A stretch of DNA of 39,255 nt from Candidatus Latescibacterota bacterium (GCA_020349025.1 CP070763.1:811895-851149), one strand, 5' to 3'; positions 19,312 through 28,272 are shown, counted from the first letter of the stretch. Notes: generated from the sequence alone by a model not told the origin. Translations and numbers: made by a program.

Positions 19312-20882
19312 ATCGGCGCACGTCGTTCGACCCCGTCTCGGTGGAGCTGTGGAAGCATCGCTTCGCCGCGGTCACGGCCGAGATGGGCGTCGCGCTGCGG
19401 CGTACGGCCTACTCATCGAACATCAAAGAGCGACGCGATTTCTCTACCGCTCTCTTCGACGCGCACGGTCGCATGCTGGCGCAGGGCGAGGACATTCCCG
19501 TGCACCTCGGGTCGATGCCGATGTCGGTCGAGGCCGCGCTGCGTGAGGCGCCGCCCGGCCCGGGTGACGTCGTTCTCCTCAACGACCCCTTTCGCGGCGG
19601 CACCCACCTGCCGGACATCACGCTGGTGTCCGGAGTGTTCCGCCGCGGTCGGCGCGCGCCGCTGTTCTACGTGGCCAATCGCGCGCACCACGCCGACGTC
19701 GGGGGGATGCGCGCCGGCAGCATGCCGTTGGCGACGGAGATCTATCAGGAGGGATTGCGCATCCCACCGCTTTTTCTCGTACGTGGCGGGCACGAGCAGG
19801 GGGACGTCCTGCGCCTGATTCTCGCCAACGTGCGCACACCGGATGAGCGGCGTGGTGACCTGCGCGCGCAGATCGCAGCGAATCGCGTCGGCGAGCGTCG
19901 CCTCGTCGAAATCGTTGCGGAGCATGGTGCGCAACAGGTCGAGCGTCACGCCAACGCGCTTCTCGACTACTCGGAGCAGATGACGCGACAACTTCTCCGG
20001 CGCACTCCGGATGGTCGCTACCACGCGGTGGATTTCCTCGACGACGATGGCGTCGGTTGTGGCCCGGTTCGCATCGAGGTGCTCGTGGAGATCCAGGGCG
20101 GCCGCGCCCGTGTGGACTTCGCGGGCTCTGCGCCGCAGGTGGCGGGGGGGATGAACGCAATCGAAGCGATCGCGCGCTCGGCCGTCTTCTACGTGGTGCG
20201 CGCGCTCGTCGCCGAAGCGATTCCCTCCAACGAGGGATGCATGCGACCGCTGCGAGTCGTCGTTCCGAGTCGATCGGTCGTGTCGGCGCGCCCGCCGGCG
20301 GCGGTTGCGGGTGGCAACGTCGAGACGTCGCAGCGACTCGTCGACGTTCTTCTCAAGGCGCTGCGCCCCGCGTTGCCCGATCGCGTCCCGGCCGACTCGA
20401 GCGGCAGCATGAACAACCTCACGATCGGGGGGATCGATCGCGACGGCGCACCCTACACCTACTACGAGACGATGGCTGGCGGCATGGGGGCGCGTCCCGG
20501 CGCCCACGGTCTGTCCGGTGTGCACACGCACATGACCAACTCGCTCAACACCCCGATCGAAGCGCTGCACCATCAGTTCCCGTTTCGGGTCACGCGCTAC
20601 GCGCTGCGACGCGGCTCGGGTGGGGGCGGCCGCTGGCGCGGTGGCGAGGGACTGGTGCGCGAGTACCGCTTCGAGCTGCCGGCGCAGGTCACCGTTCTTT
20701 CAGAGAGGCGCACCCAGGCGCCCTGCGGCGCCGCGGGAGGCGGAGCCGGAGCCACCGGACGCAACCGTCTGTGGCGCGGCGGGCGTTGGCGGCGGCTGCC
20801 GGGGAAATTCCAGATCGAGGTGACGCCGGGGGACCGGCTCCGCATCGAGACGCCGGGCGGGGGCGGCTGGGGGCGTGCATGA
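19308..20882 (+). CDS. hyuB: Hydantoinase/oxoprolinase subunit B (HyuB family)
   Basis: Catalytic partner of HyuA. 524 residues, a little short for the family. Typical segments are DPVSVELWKHRFAAVTAEMG, FSTALFDAHGRMLAQGEDIPVHLGSM, LNDPFRGGTHLPDITLVSGVF, NRAHHADVGGMRAGSMP and, near the C-terminus, TRYALRRGSGGGGRWRGGEGLVREYRF; the HH and D residues in NRAHHADVGG are the probable metal ligands. Start: ATG at 19308 overlapping the hyuA stop as ATGA, with GAGGAG five bases upstream, so translational coupling is expected. A and B subunits normally form a complex. The pair may act on hydantoins, 5-oxoproline or related lactams; the neighbouring YgfK-like dehydrogenase hints at a dihydropyrimidine/hydantoin-like compound, which is inference. 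Confidence 0.92.
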
Positions 20883-20889
20883 GCGCGGC

Positions 20890-20918
20890 TTGCGCGTGCA
20901 CCGCGATTGGACTAACGT
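20890..20918 (+). promoter_or_regulatory. Candidate promoter before pcm
   Basis: TTGCGC (20890-20895), 17-base spacer, TAACGT (20913-20918). The -35 equals that of gltA. Transcription would start near 20924-20925, at the ATG of a six-codon open frame (20924-20944) just upstream of pcm. Confidence 0.45.
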
Positions 20919-20923
20919 TCACC

Positions 20924-20944
20924 ATGAGCTATCTGCCCTTTTGA
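20924..20944 (+). CDS. Possible leaderless mini-ORF (MSYLPF) upstream of pcm
   Basis: ATG at 20924 followed by five sense codons and TGA, located exactly where a transcript from the TTGCGC/TAACGT promoter should begin, 20 bases before the pcm GTG. It could be a chance short frame, a leader peptide, or simply an unused ATG. No family comparison is possible at this length. Confidence 0.2.
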   Translation: MSYLPF

Positions 20945-20964
20945 TTTGAGGTTGCAGAGCAAAG

Positions 20965-21735
20965 GTGAACCCGCTGCGGAGAAAGGCGCTGGCTGCGGCC
21001 GCCCTCCTGGGAGTCTCCATGTGGTTGGCGTCGCTCTTCGGGTCGGACGGCGCCTCCCGATGGGGCGGGGACGACCCGGCGGAGACCGCGAAGCGCTTCG
21101 AGCGCCTGCGCCACGCGATGGTGGAACGGCAGATCGCTGCGCGCGGGATTCGCGACCCGCGCGTCCTCGCGGCGATGCGAAGCGTGCCGCGCCACGAGTT
21201 CGTGCCCGCCTCGGTACGCGGCGCCGCGTACGACGATCGTCCTCTCCCGATCGGATACGAGCAGACGATCTCGCAGCCCTACATCGTCGCGCTCATGAGT
21301 GAGTCGCTCGATCTGCGGGGCGAGGAGAGCGTGCTCGAGGTGGGCACCGGGTCGGGGTACCAGGCGGCCGTTCTCTGCGAGCTGGCGCAACGCGTCTACA
21401 CGATCGAGATCATTCCGGAGCTCGGCAAGCGCGCTCGCACCGATCTCGAACGCCTCGGTTACGACAACGTTTCGGTGCGCATCGGCGACGGCTATCGCGG
21501 CTGGCCCGACGCAGCGCCTTTCGACGCGATCATGGTGACCGCCTCGCCCGAGCACGTGCCGGAGCCGCTGCTCGAACAGCTCAAGCCGGGGGGACGGCTC
21601 GTTCTTCCGGTGGGGGCGCACCGTCAGGTCTTGCTGCGTATCACACGCGGGGAGCGCGGTTTCGAGAGCGACACTCTGGCCGCCGTGCGTTTCGTCCCGA
21701 TGACGGGTGAAGCGCGCCAAGGCGGGGAGAGGTGA
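20965..21735 (+). CDS. pcm: Protein-L-isoaspartate O-methyltransferase, exported or membrane-anchored
   Basis: Methylates isoaspartyl residues in damaged proteins using S-adenosylmethionine, starting their repair. 256 residues. From about residue 50 it is a normal PIMT: MVERQIAARGIRDPRVLAAMRSVPRHEFVP, then DRPLPIGYEQTISQPYIVALM, the SAM-binding VLEVGTGSGYQAAVL, and YTIEIIPEL. The first ~45 residues are extra: NPLRRKALAAAALLGVSMWLASLF is a signal peptide or membrane anchor, placing this enzyme outside the cytoplasm. Periplasmic PIMT-like proteins are known in some Gram-negatives, though the methyl donor supply there is an open question. Start: GTG at 20965 with a purine-rich AGAGCAAAG upstream. 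Its stop overlaps the next gene's GTG by four bases. Confidence 0.9.
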   Translation: MNPLRRKALAAAALLGVSMWLASLFGSDGASRWGGDDPAETAKRFERLRHAMVERQIAARGIRDPRVLAAMRSVPRHEFVPASVRGAAYDDRPLPIGYEQTISQPYIVALMSESLDLRGEESVLEVGTGSGYQAAVLCELAQRVYTIEIIPELGKRARTDLERLGYDNVSVRIGDGYRGWPDAAPFDAIMVTASPEHVPEPLLEQLKPGGRLVLPVGAHRQVLLRITRGERGFESDTLAAVRFVPMTGEARQGGER

Positions 21736-24011
21736 CGTCGGTGCCGACGAGACGGACGTGGCGACACACCGGTGTACGCCTGTCGCTTCTGGCTCTTGCT
21801 TTGCTGCTGCTCGGGGAGCCGGGCGCCGGCGCTAGCGCCAGCCCGGACAGTCGCTGGATCGTTCTCTTCGAAGCGCCCTCCACCCACGTGTTGCACGAGC
21901 TCGCCGACAACGCGGCGTTCGACGTGCGCTGGGTCGAAAGCGACCTGGTCGTGGCCGAAGTGGAGCAGCGCGATCTCCTGCACCCTCTCTGGGGCGGGCG
22001 CGTCGTTGCCAGGCGCCGGCTGGATCAGCAGCTGGCGTTGCTGCACGCGCGCAACTTGGAGGAGCTGCGCGCACACGCGGGTGCCTCCAAAGCGCTCTCC
22101 ACGCTCCACGCGGCCAGGGTGGCGGCGGCGCGTGCGGCTTCGGGTGAAGTGTGGATTCTGCTCGCGAGCCCCGGCGCGTGGCCGGCCGAAGTGCTCGGAT
22201 GTCACGGCGGTCTGGTGCTGCCGAAGCATGACGTCGACCCGCGCAGCCTGATCGAGCGCGCTCCGCCCGCGGCGCTTCTTCCCTGGCTGCTGGCGCCGTC
22301 GCGTGCGTGGACGCCAGGGGAGCAGCGATTGCTGCAAGCGGTCGCGCCAGAGTCTCTCGCCGCAACGCTCGACCAGCTCACGAAGAACACGCTCGCTCTC
22401 GACGCGGACCGCCACGTCTTCTCCGCCGATCTCGGTGGTCTCTACAACCCGCGCGTCGAAGAGAAGATGCAGCGTTTCGTTCAGGGAATCGGCCCGCCGG
22501 ATTCCCTGGTGAAGCGGCAGGAGTTCATCAAGACGCGCCGCTGTTCCGGGGCGATCGATACCACCTCCACGTACAACGTCATCGCGCGCCTTCCCGGATC
22601 CGTACCGGGCACCGGCACCTTCGTGGTTTGCGGTCACATCGATGCAACCGGCTCGAACGACGCCGACTGGGTTCGTGCACGTGACGAGTGCCGGACGCTC
22701 TCCGCCACTCCCGGAGCGGAGGACAATGCCACCGGTGTGGCGGCGCTCGTCGAAGGGTTGCGCTGCATCGCCGACGGGGTCCGGCGCGGCGACGTCGATT
22801 TCGCTTTCGATTTGGAGTTCGTCGCCTTTTCCGGCGAAGAGGCGGAAGGGATCGAGGGTCCACTCACCGGCAGCGAACACTACGTGCAGCAACGCCTGGC
22901 GGCGGGAACGAAGCTCCTCGGGGCGATCAACCTCGACATGGTCGGCTCCGACAGCCTCGGGAACAACCTGCAGGTCGTCTACAACCCGGCCTCACGCTGG
23001 ATGGCGGAGTGGCTCGTGGATGCGGCGAGCTCCATGGACCCGCCGATCGATCTCACCTTCACGCCCCAGCTCGATGAAACGTTGGCTTCCGATCACAACA
23101 GCTTCTGGATGGTGAACTCGCCGGCCCTCCTGTGGGCCGACGCGCCCGTGAACGTGCTGCGCGAATACGCCTCCTACCATCGCCCCGGTGACGTCGGCCT
23201 GGATGTCTCGGTCGCGAAGATGGCCGAGGTGACGCGGACGCTGCTCGCGGCGCTCCTGCGTTTCAACACACGCGCACACACCGAGCCGGAGATTCTCCTC
23301 CCGGCCGAGGGCGTCGAGATGTTCCTCGAGATCCAGGGAGCGAAGATCTCCTACGATCGGCGCTTCAGCCGCGTGTGGCCGGGGAGCCCTCTCACGGCGC
23401 TCGCCTCCATCTACGGCTTGGGCGCCGCGTACGGCGGCCCGTTGCACGTCGAGATCTGGATCGAGAACTCGAGCGGCAGGCGCACGGTCTTCGATTGCGT
23501 CGACGACGACTGCTACGCGCTCGGCGGCGCCCCGCGACCGTTTCCGACCGGGGGGCGGCTCGATCTCGGTGTCGACCCGATCCCCATTCAGGCCCAGGAT
23601 GGAGGCACGAATCGGCTCCTGGCGCGCGTCACCTACGAGCGTGCGCCCGGCGAAGAGGTCGTGCAGACCGTGGTCGACACCTTCGTCGTTGCCGAGCAGG
23701 TGGGGTTGCCGGTCCTGGTGCGCCCCAACCCCGTACGCGACCCCAGCTCGGCGGAGATTGCCGTACAGCTGGAGCGGCCGGGCGAAGTCCGCGTCGAGGT
23801 GTACAATCTCGAGGGGGAGCTCGTGGCGACCCAGATGCAGCGCGTGCAGCCCTTCTTCCAGGCGCAAAGCAAGATCGTCACGCTCCCGATACTCGCGTCC
23901 TCGTCCGCCGCCCCGCAGATGACCAGCGGCACCTACTTCGTACGCGTGCGCTGGCAGGGACCGGGTGGTCAGGAAGAAGCCGTGACGTCGCGTCTGGTCG
24001 TCATCCGCTGA
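21732..24011 (+). CDS. Secreted M28 metallopeptidase with C-terminal FlgD/Por-like sorting domain
   Basis: 759 residues. N-terminal signal peptide (basic start, then LSLLALALLLLGEPGAGASA). The M28 catalytic domain covers about 260-500 with the expected ligands: H302 and D304 (CGHIDATG), D331 (AEDNATGVAA), E369-E370 (FSGEEAEG), D in NLDMVGSD (about 402) and H in YHRPGDV (about 483). Residues 270-280 (KTRRCSG) and the region before it form a prodomain-like segment. The final ~80 residues (VRPNPVRDPSSAEIAVQLERPGEVRVEVYNLEGELV...TYFVRVRW) resemble the FlgD Ig-like / type IX-like sorting tail found on secreted proteins of Bacteroidota-type and Eisenbacteria-like lineages. GTG start overlaps pcm's stop, so the two are coupled; export of both fits a shared role in handling extracytoplasmic protein. 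Confidence 0.9.
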   Translation: MTSVPTRRTWRHTGVRLSLLALALLLLGEPGAGASASPDSRWIVLFEAPSTHVLHELADNAAFDVRWVESDLVVAEVEQRDLLHPLWGGRVVARRRLDQQLALLHARNLEELRAHAGASKALSTLHAARVAAARAASGEVWILLASPGAWPAEVLGCHGGLVLPKHDVDPRSLIERAPPAALLPWLLAPSRAWTPGEQRLLQAVAPESLAATLDQLTKNTLALDADRHVFSADLGGLYNPRVEEKMQRFVQGIGPPDSLVKRQEFIKTRRCSGAIDTTSTYNVIARLPGSVPGTGTFVVCGHIDATGSNDADWVRARDECRTLSATPGAEDNATGVAALVEGLRCIADGVRRGDVDFAFDLEFVAFSGEEAEGIEGPLTGSEHYVQQRLAAGTKLLGAINLDMVGSDSLGNNLQVVYNPASRWMAEWLVDAASSMDPPIDLTFTPQLDETLASDHNSFWMVNSPALLWADAPVNVLREYASYHRPGDVGLDVSVAKMAEVTRTLLAALLRFNTRAHTEPEILLPAEGVEMFLEIQGAKISYDRRFSRVWPGSPLTALASIYGLGAAYGGPLHVEIWIENSSGRRTVFDCVDDDCYALGGAPRPFPTGGRLDLGVDPIPIQAQDGGTNRLLARVTYERAPGEEVVQTVVDTFVVAEQVGLPVLVRPNPVRDPSSAEIAVQLERPGEVRVEVYNLEGELVATQMQRVQPFFQAQSKIVTLPILASSSAAPQMTSGTYFVRVRWQGPGGQEEAVTSRLVVIR

Positions 24012-24027
24012 GCTCTTCGAGAGGCTT

Positions 24028-24231
24028 GTGGTGCTGCAGTTCATTCTCAAGCTCCTGTTCGTCGTCCTGCTGGGTCGGCTTCTGGCCGGGGCGCTCCGGC
24101 TCCTCGTGCGGCGCAGCCAAGCCAGCATCCCGCGCCGCGAGACGAAGGCGCAAGCGGCGGCTCCCAAGCTGCGTGGCGACATCGTCGAGGCGGAGTTCGA
24201 GGAGCTCGATCCGCAAGAGGAGAAGGAGTGA
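24028..24231 (+). CDS. Small membrane protein (DUF4834-like), hypothetical
   Basis: 67 residues: one N-terminal hydrophobic helix (LQFILKLLFVVLLGRLLAGAL) followed by a basic then a very acidic tail (VEAEFEELDPQEEKE). The layout resembles small single-helix DUF4834-type proteins, but similarity this short is weak. GTG at 24028 (or the next codon, 24031) with GAGAGG upstream. It lies 16 bases after the secreted M28 gene and its stop overlaps the next start, so it belongs to the same operon. Function unknown. Confidence 0.6.
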   Translation: MVLQFILKLLFVVLLGRLLAGALRLLVRRSQASIPRRETKAQAAAPKLRGDIVEAEFEELDPQEEKE

Positions 24232-24602
24232 TGGCGCGCCGCCCACGCAGCCGCTTCGACCGCGCCCGGCGGCGACAAGCGCTGACGACGTGGAGCTTTC
24301 TGCGTCCGCAGGAGCCGGATGAGGATCGCGAACGCTTGCACGAGAGGCTGCGCGGCATGCCGGAGCTGCGGCGCGAGTACCGCCACAGCCTGGCGCTGCA
24401 GCTTGGGATCGTCGGGGCGCTGCTGCTCTCCTGCGTCGTCCTGCTCGTCCAGAGCTTTCTCATGCTGCGTTCCTTCGAGAAGATTCCCTCGCTCGCGGGC
24501 TTGGCGTGGGTGGTTCCCGCGTTGGTCGCGGCCCTCGGCTACCTGGCCCTGCGCCGCTTTTTGCGCGTTCTCGGCGAGTACCGTCGCCTCAAGGGTGATT
24601 GA
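24231..24602 (+). CDS. Hypothetical two-helix membrane protein
   Basis: 123 residues. The N-terminal third is Arg-rich and soluble (RRPRSRFDRARRR), then charged helix (DEDRERLHERLRGM), then two transmembrane helices (LALQLGIVGALLLSCVVLLVQ and LAWVVPALVAALGYLALRRF) with a short basic tail. I do not recognise the family. ATG at 24231 overlaps the preceding stop (TGATG) and has AAGGAG just upstream; the frame could also start at GTG 24228. Co-transcription with the preceding gene is likely. Confidence 0.6.
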   Translation: MARRPRSRFDRARRRQALTTWSFLRPQEPDEDRERLHERLRGMPELRREYRHSLALQLGIVGALLLSCVVLLVQSFLMLRSFEKIPSLAGLAWVVPALVAALGYLALRRFLRVLGEYRRLKGD

Positions 24603-24744
24603 CCGCACCGCTTCCGCACGCCACGCGCGCCCCAGCCGAGCCGCATCCCGCGACTGGCTTGCGATCGAGATGGCGCGCTCTCGCTCCTCGCGGTGGTATG
24701 CGTCTTGCTGTATCCAGACCACAGCGAGGACATGGAGGGTTCGC

Positions 24745-25827
24745 GTGGAGCGCGAGAAGCTGGAACTTCTGTTCGAGACCTTCTTCGACATCACGAGTCT
24801 CGTGCGTATGGAGCGCGGCGAGAGCGCGCTCTATTCGCGTGTTCTCGACTGCTGCCGCGATGTCCTGCGCGCCGACGGCGTGATGCTTCTGCGTGTGCGC
24901 AACGGCCGGCTCGAACGCTACGCCAAACGCGGGAGCGCCGCCGCGTTGCACCGCAGCGAGATCCGGGGTACGCAGTCCCTCCTGGAGTGGCTGGATCGCG
25001 AAGCCGCACCGTTCCTGGGTCCCGCGGGGGATTGGTACCGTCCCTTCACCGATCCGATCTTCACACGCAACAGCGGCTCCCTCCTGTGCGCGCCGCTGGT
25101 GGCGAAAGAGAGTCATTTGGGCTTGCTCGTGGCGCTGCGCGAACAGGTACCCGGGCAGTTCAGCCACGAGGATCTGCGTACGATCACGGTGCTGGCGAAC
25201 CAGACCGCGATCGCGCTGGAGAACGCGGATCTCTACGAGCGACTTCGCCGCGAAGCCGTGATCGACGGACTCACCGGCATCTTGAACTACCGCTCCTTCA
25301 TGCGGAACCTGCGTTCCGAAATGCGACGCGCGCGCCGCTACGGCTTGCACTTCGCCTTCGTCATGGCAGACGTCGATCGGCTGAAGGTCTACAACGAGCG
25401 CTTCGGTCACCTGGCTGGGAGCCAGGTTCTGGCCCAGGTCGCGCGCTTTCTCGTGGGCAGCTGCCGCACCACGGACATCGTGGGCAAGTACGGCGGCGAC
25501 GAGTTCGCGCTCATCCTGCCCCAGACCGGAACGGAGGGAGCGCGTGCGTTGTGCGAGCGCATGCGTCAAGCGATCGCGGCGCACGCGTTCAAGCACGTGG
25601 AGGCGGGCGCGGTCACCTGTAGCTTCGGCGTCGCCCTTTATCCGCAGGATGCCGAGGATCTCTACGGACTGATCCGACGCGCCGACGGCATCCTCTTCAT
25701 GGCCAAGCGGGCCGGCAAGAACACCGTACGCACGACAGCCGATCCCGACGAAGAAGAGGCTGCAGCTCCCGGCGAACCCGAAGAGGAACAAGTGGGCTCC
25801 CGCGCTCCGCACGCGACACGCTCGTGA
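24745..25827 (+). CDS. GAF-GGDEF diguanylate cyclase
   Basis: Predicted to make cyclic di-GMP from two GTP. 360 residues from the GTG at 24745. Residues about 10-165 read as a GAF domain (LLFETFFDITSLVRMERG...LANQTAIALENADLYERL), with no transmembrane segment, so the sensor is cytoplasmic. The GGDEF domain runs from about 170 (DGLTGILNYRSFMRNLRSEM) with the active-site loop KYGGDEFALILPQ intact, and RTTD five residues before GGDEF forms an I-site, the product-inhibition site. The tail is acidic and low complexity. Start: GGAGGG five bases before the GTG; the frame continues upstream through the previous gene's shadow and is not coding there. It follows that gene by 142 bases, so it may have its own promoter. 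Confidence 0.9.
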   Translation: MEREKLELLFETFFDITSLVRMERGESALYSRVLDCCRDVLRADGVMLLRVRNGRLERYAKRGSAAALHRSEIRGTQSLLEWLDREAAPFLGPAGDWYRPFTDPIFTRNSGSLLCAPLVAKESHLGLLVALREQVPGQFSHEDLRTITVLANQTAIALENADLYERLRREAVIDGLTGILNYRSFMRNLRSEMRRARRYGLHFAFVMADVDRLKVYNERFGHLAGSQVLAQVARFLVGSCRTTDIVGKYGGDEFALILPQTGTEGARALCERMRQAIAAHAFKHVEAGAVTCSFGVALYPQDAEDLYGLIRRADGILFMAKRAGKNTVRTTADPDEEEAAAPGEPEEEQVGSRAPHATRS

Positions 25828-25997
25828 GCGTGCCGATCGACAGGTAACCGTCCGGAGAACCCGCCTGGACCCAGAGCCCACGCCATCCCGTGGTGTGCTA
25901 GATTGCTTTGACGCTCGAACGTGCGTTCACGCCGGCCTGCCTCCTGGCAGCGGCGCTGGAATGTGGCTTGCTGACGCAAGCACCTCGGAGGTCAGCG

Positions 25998-26942
25998 ATG
26001 CGATTCATGGTGACTGGAGGAGCGGGCTTCATCGGTTCGAGCCTGGTGCACGCACTGGTTCGGCGCGGTGATTCCGTGGTGGTGCTCGACAACTTCTCCA
26101 CGGGGAAGCGTGAGAACCTCGAGCCCGTTGCGGAGCGCGTGAATCTGGTCGAAGGAAGCATCACCGATCTTCCGACCGTACGGAACGCGATGCAGGGCGT
26201 GGACTTCGTGCTGCACCAGGCCGCTCTGGCTTCGGTGCAACGCAGCGTGGATGATCCGTTGACGTCGAACGAGATCAACGTCAAAGGCACGCTGAACGTC
26301 CTCGTGGCCGCACGCGACGCCGGGGTCAAGCGTGTCGTGTACGCGGCCTCTTCGTCGGTCTACGGCGATACCGAGGAGCTCCCGAAGCACGAGGCGATGC
26401 CGCCGCGACCGCTCAGTCCCTACGCACTCCAGAAATGGGTCGGGGAGTCGTACTGCAAGGTGTTCAGCGACCTCTACAGTCTGGACACCGTCGCGCTACG
26501 CTACTTCAACGTCTTCGGTCCGCGCCAGGATCCGAACTCCGAGTACGCCGCCGTCATCCCGATCTTCGTCACCCGGTTGCTCGCGCAGAGTGCACCGACC
26601 GTCTACGGGGATGGCGAGCAATCGCGCGACTTCACCTTCATCGACAACGTGGTGGCGGCCAATCTCAAGGCGTGCGAGGGGGCGCCGAAGAACGGTGTGG
26701 CCGTCAACATCGCTTGCGGCCACCGCTATACCCTGAACGAGCTGCACGCGAGGCTCGCGGGTCTCATCGGGACCGACTTGCAGCCGCACTACGCCGAAGC
26801 GCGGCAGGGCGACGTGCGCCATTCGATGGCCGCTGTCAAGCGAGCGGAGACGGTCCTCGGATGGCGCCCGGAGATCGATTTCCATGACGGCTTGGAGCGT
26901 ACGGTCGAGTGGTATCGCACGCTCCTCTCAGCTTCACGCTAG
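25998..26942 (+). CDS. NAD-dependent UDP-sugar 4-epimerase (WbpP/VipB-like)
   Basis: Extended short-chain dehydrogenase that interconverts UDP-sugars (for example UDP-GlcNAc/UDP-GalNAc or the uronic forms) for surface polysaccharide. 314 residues. NAD-binding GGAGFIGS at residues 7-14; the catalytic Ser in YAASSSVYGD and the YALQK pair (Y-x3-K) follow; YFNVFGPRQDPNSEYAAVIP and GDGEQSRDFTFIDN are substrate-pocket segments of the WbpP/VipB group. The C-terminus QGDVRHSMA...LGWRPEIDFHDGLERTVEWY is typical. Start: ATG at 25998 with GGAGG six bases upstream; the upstream frame from 25908 is not supported. A TGCTAGATT extended -10-like sequence lies at 25896-25904. It is closed by a strong terminator hairpin, so it is transcribed alone. 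Confidence 0.9.
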   Translation: MRFMVTGGAGFIGSSLVHALVRRGDSVVVLDNFSTGKRENLEPVAERVNLVEGSITDLPTVRNAMQGVDFVLHQAALASVQRSVDDPLTSNEINVKGTLNVLVAARDAGVKRVVYAASSSVYGDTEELPKHEAMPPRPLSPYALQKWVGESYCKVFSDLYSLDTVALRYFNVFGPRQDPNSEYAAVIPIFVTRLLAQSAPTVYGDGEQSRDFTFIDNVVAANLKACEGAPKNGVAVNIACGHRYTLNELHARLAGLIGTDLQPHYAEARQGDVRHSMAAVKRAETVLGWRPEIDFHDGLERTVEWYRTLLSASR

Positions 26943-26963
26943 CTCGGGCACGAGCAGCAGCGG

Positions 26964-26995
26964 AACGGGGGCTCCAGCGCTCTGGGGCCCCCGTT
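26964..26995 (+). terminator. Intrinsic terminator after the epimerase gene
   Basis: A 14-base stem with one G-T pair (AACGGGGGCTCCAG against CTGGGGCCCCCGTT, 26964-26977 and 26982-26995) around a 4-base loop, followed by CTTTGCTTG, 22 bases after the stop codon. Confidence 0.75.
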
Positions 26996-27066
26996 CTTTG
27001 CTTGCAGGCGCTCCGGGCGTGGTACGCTGCACGCTCGATTCTGGGTGTATCGGGTGGAGGCGTTTC

Positions 27067-28032
27067 TTGAACAAGCGTTTGGCGCGGCGGTTCGGGATCG
27101 GGATCGGGATTGCCGCCCTCGTCTACCTCGGGTTGGCGCTCTACGCGGATTGGGACGAGCTGCGCCAGGCGCTGGCGGAGTTCCACTGGAGCCTGATGCT
27201 CCCAGCCCTGGGCCTGGCTCTGTGCAACTACCTGATCCGCTTCCTGCGCTGGCAGATCTACCTGCGCCACACGCGTGTGCCGATCGCTTGGTTCCTCTCG
27301 CTGCGCATCTTCTTCTGCGGGCTCGTCATGTCGATCACACCGGGCAAGCTGGGGGAAGTGCTCAAAGCGTACTTGGTGAAGCTGCATACGGGCACTCCGC
27401 TGTCGCGCACCGGTCCGATCGTGGTCGCGGAGCGGGTCACGGACGTCGTGGCTCTGTTCGTGCTCATCAGCATCGGCAGCTTGGTGTATCGGACCGGCTT
27501 TCTTGCCGTGGGGATCTCCGCCGCAGTCACCGTTGCGTTGCTCGTCGGACTCGCTTCTCCCGCGGTCACTCGAGTCGTTCTCCACCTCGTCGAGCGCATC
27601 CCCGGCCTGCGCCGCTATGGTGAGCGCGTGGAGCACGCGTACGCCAGCATGCGCTCTCTGCTGCGACCCGGGTTGCTCCTGCAGGCCACACTTCTCGGGA
27701 TTCTGGCGTGGTTTGCCGAATGTGTGAGCTTCGCTATCGTCTTGCGCGGCTTCGACGTGTCGGTCTCGGTGGGCTTCGCGACCTTCGTCTACTCCCTTTC
27801 GACGCTTGTAGGTGCGCTGCTCCTCTCGCCGGGCGGCTTGGGTGGTACCGAGGGCAGCATGGTGGTCTGGCTTCGCGGTGTCGGTGTTGCCAAGGAGGTT
27901 GCGGTGGCCTCCACTCTGCTCGTGCGCGTCGCCACGCTCTGGTTTGCCGTTTTCCTCGGCGCGATCGTCTTGCTTTCCGACCGCAGTCTGACGCTCCAGA
28001 CCGTCGAAGCGAGCGACCTCGAGACCAGCTGA
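27067..28032 (+). CDS. Lysylphosphatidylglycerol-synthase-type transmembrane protein (UPF0104 flippase-like)
   Basis: 321 residues with about eight hydrophobic helices. It has the family's marker segments SITPGKLGEVLKAYLVK near residue 95 and LSPGGLGGTEGSMVVWL near 258. This is the membrane part of MprF-like proteins; stand-alone members are suspected lipid or lipid-linked-sugar flippases. There is no synthase domain here. Start: TTG at 27067 with GGAGG six bases upstream; I see no in-frame ATG near the hydrophobic start, and the longer frame from 26884 runs back over the terminator and the end of the epimerase gene. A TACGCT hexamer at 27023-27028 could be a weak -10 site. The neighbouring sugar epimerase suggests polysaccharide or glycolipid work. 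Confidence 0.85.
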   Translation: MNKRLARRFGIGIGIAALVYLGLALYADWDELRQALAEFHWSLMLPALGLALCNYLIRFLRWQIYLRHTRVPIAWFLSLRIFFCGLVMSITPGKLGEVLKAYLVKLHTGTPLSRTGPIVVAERVTDVVALFVLISIGSLVYRTGFLAVGISAAVTVALLVGLASPAVTRVVLHLVERIPGLRRYGERVEHAYASMRSLLRPGLLLQATLLGILAWFAECVSFAIVLRGFDVSVSVGFATFVYSLSTLVGALLLSPGGLGGTEGSMVVWLRGVGVAKEVAVASTLLVRVATLWFAVFLGAIVLLSDRSLTLQTVEASDLETS

Positions 28033-28272
28033 CGCTGTCACCTCCGTGCGTCGAACCGCAACGGGTGACGACGAATCCCGATTCTCCACGACGCTGCTCT
28101 TCCCTCCATCCCCATCGCACGGTGGCGTATGTACTTTGCGCCAGCCCTGGGCATTGGATCCAAAGTTGCTCATTGGCTGCGTGGTTTTTCCCAGTCACCG
28201 GTGCAACGCCTCACACCGGGGTGTCGAGAAGGGAAAACCAGCGCAGAACCCAGGAAACGAGGGATTTCGCGC

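Noticed and set aside
22992..24794. Minus-strand frame of 600 codons across the secreted M28 and small membrane genes
   Set aside because: It crosses several well-supported genes and reads as Arg/His-rich nonsense.
25891..25910. Possible sigma-54 promoter before the epimerase gene (TGG...TTGC)
   Set aside because: GG and GC are separated by 11 bases, not 10. It reads better as an extended -10 (TGCTAGATT), itself weak for lack of a -35.
28122..28141. Possible sigma-54 promoter upstream of the histidine kinase (TGGCGT...TTTGC)
   Set aside because: GG-GC spacing is 12 bases rather than 10, so it does not meet the strict RpoN requirement.
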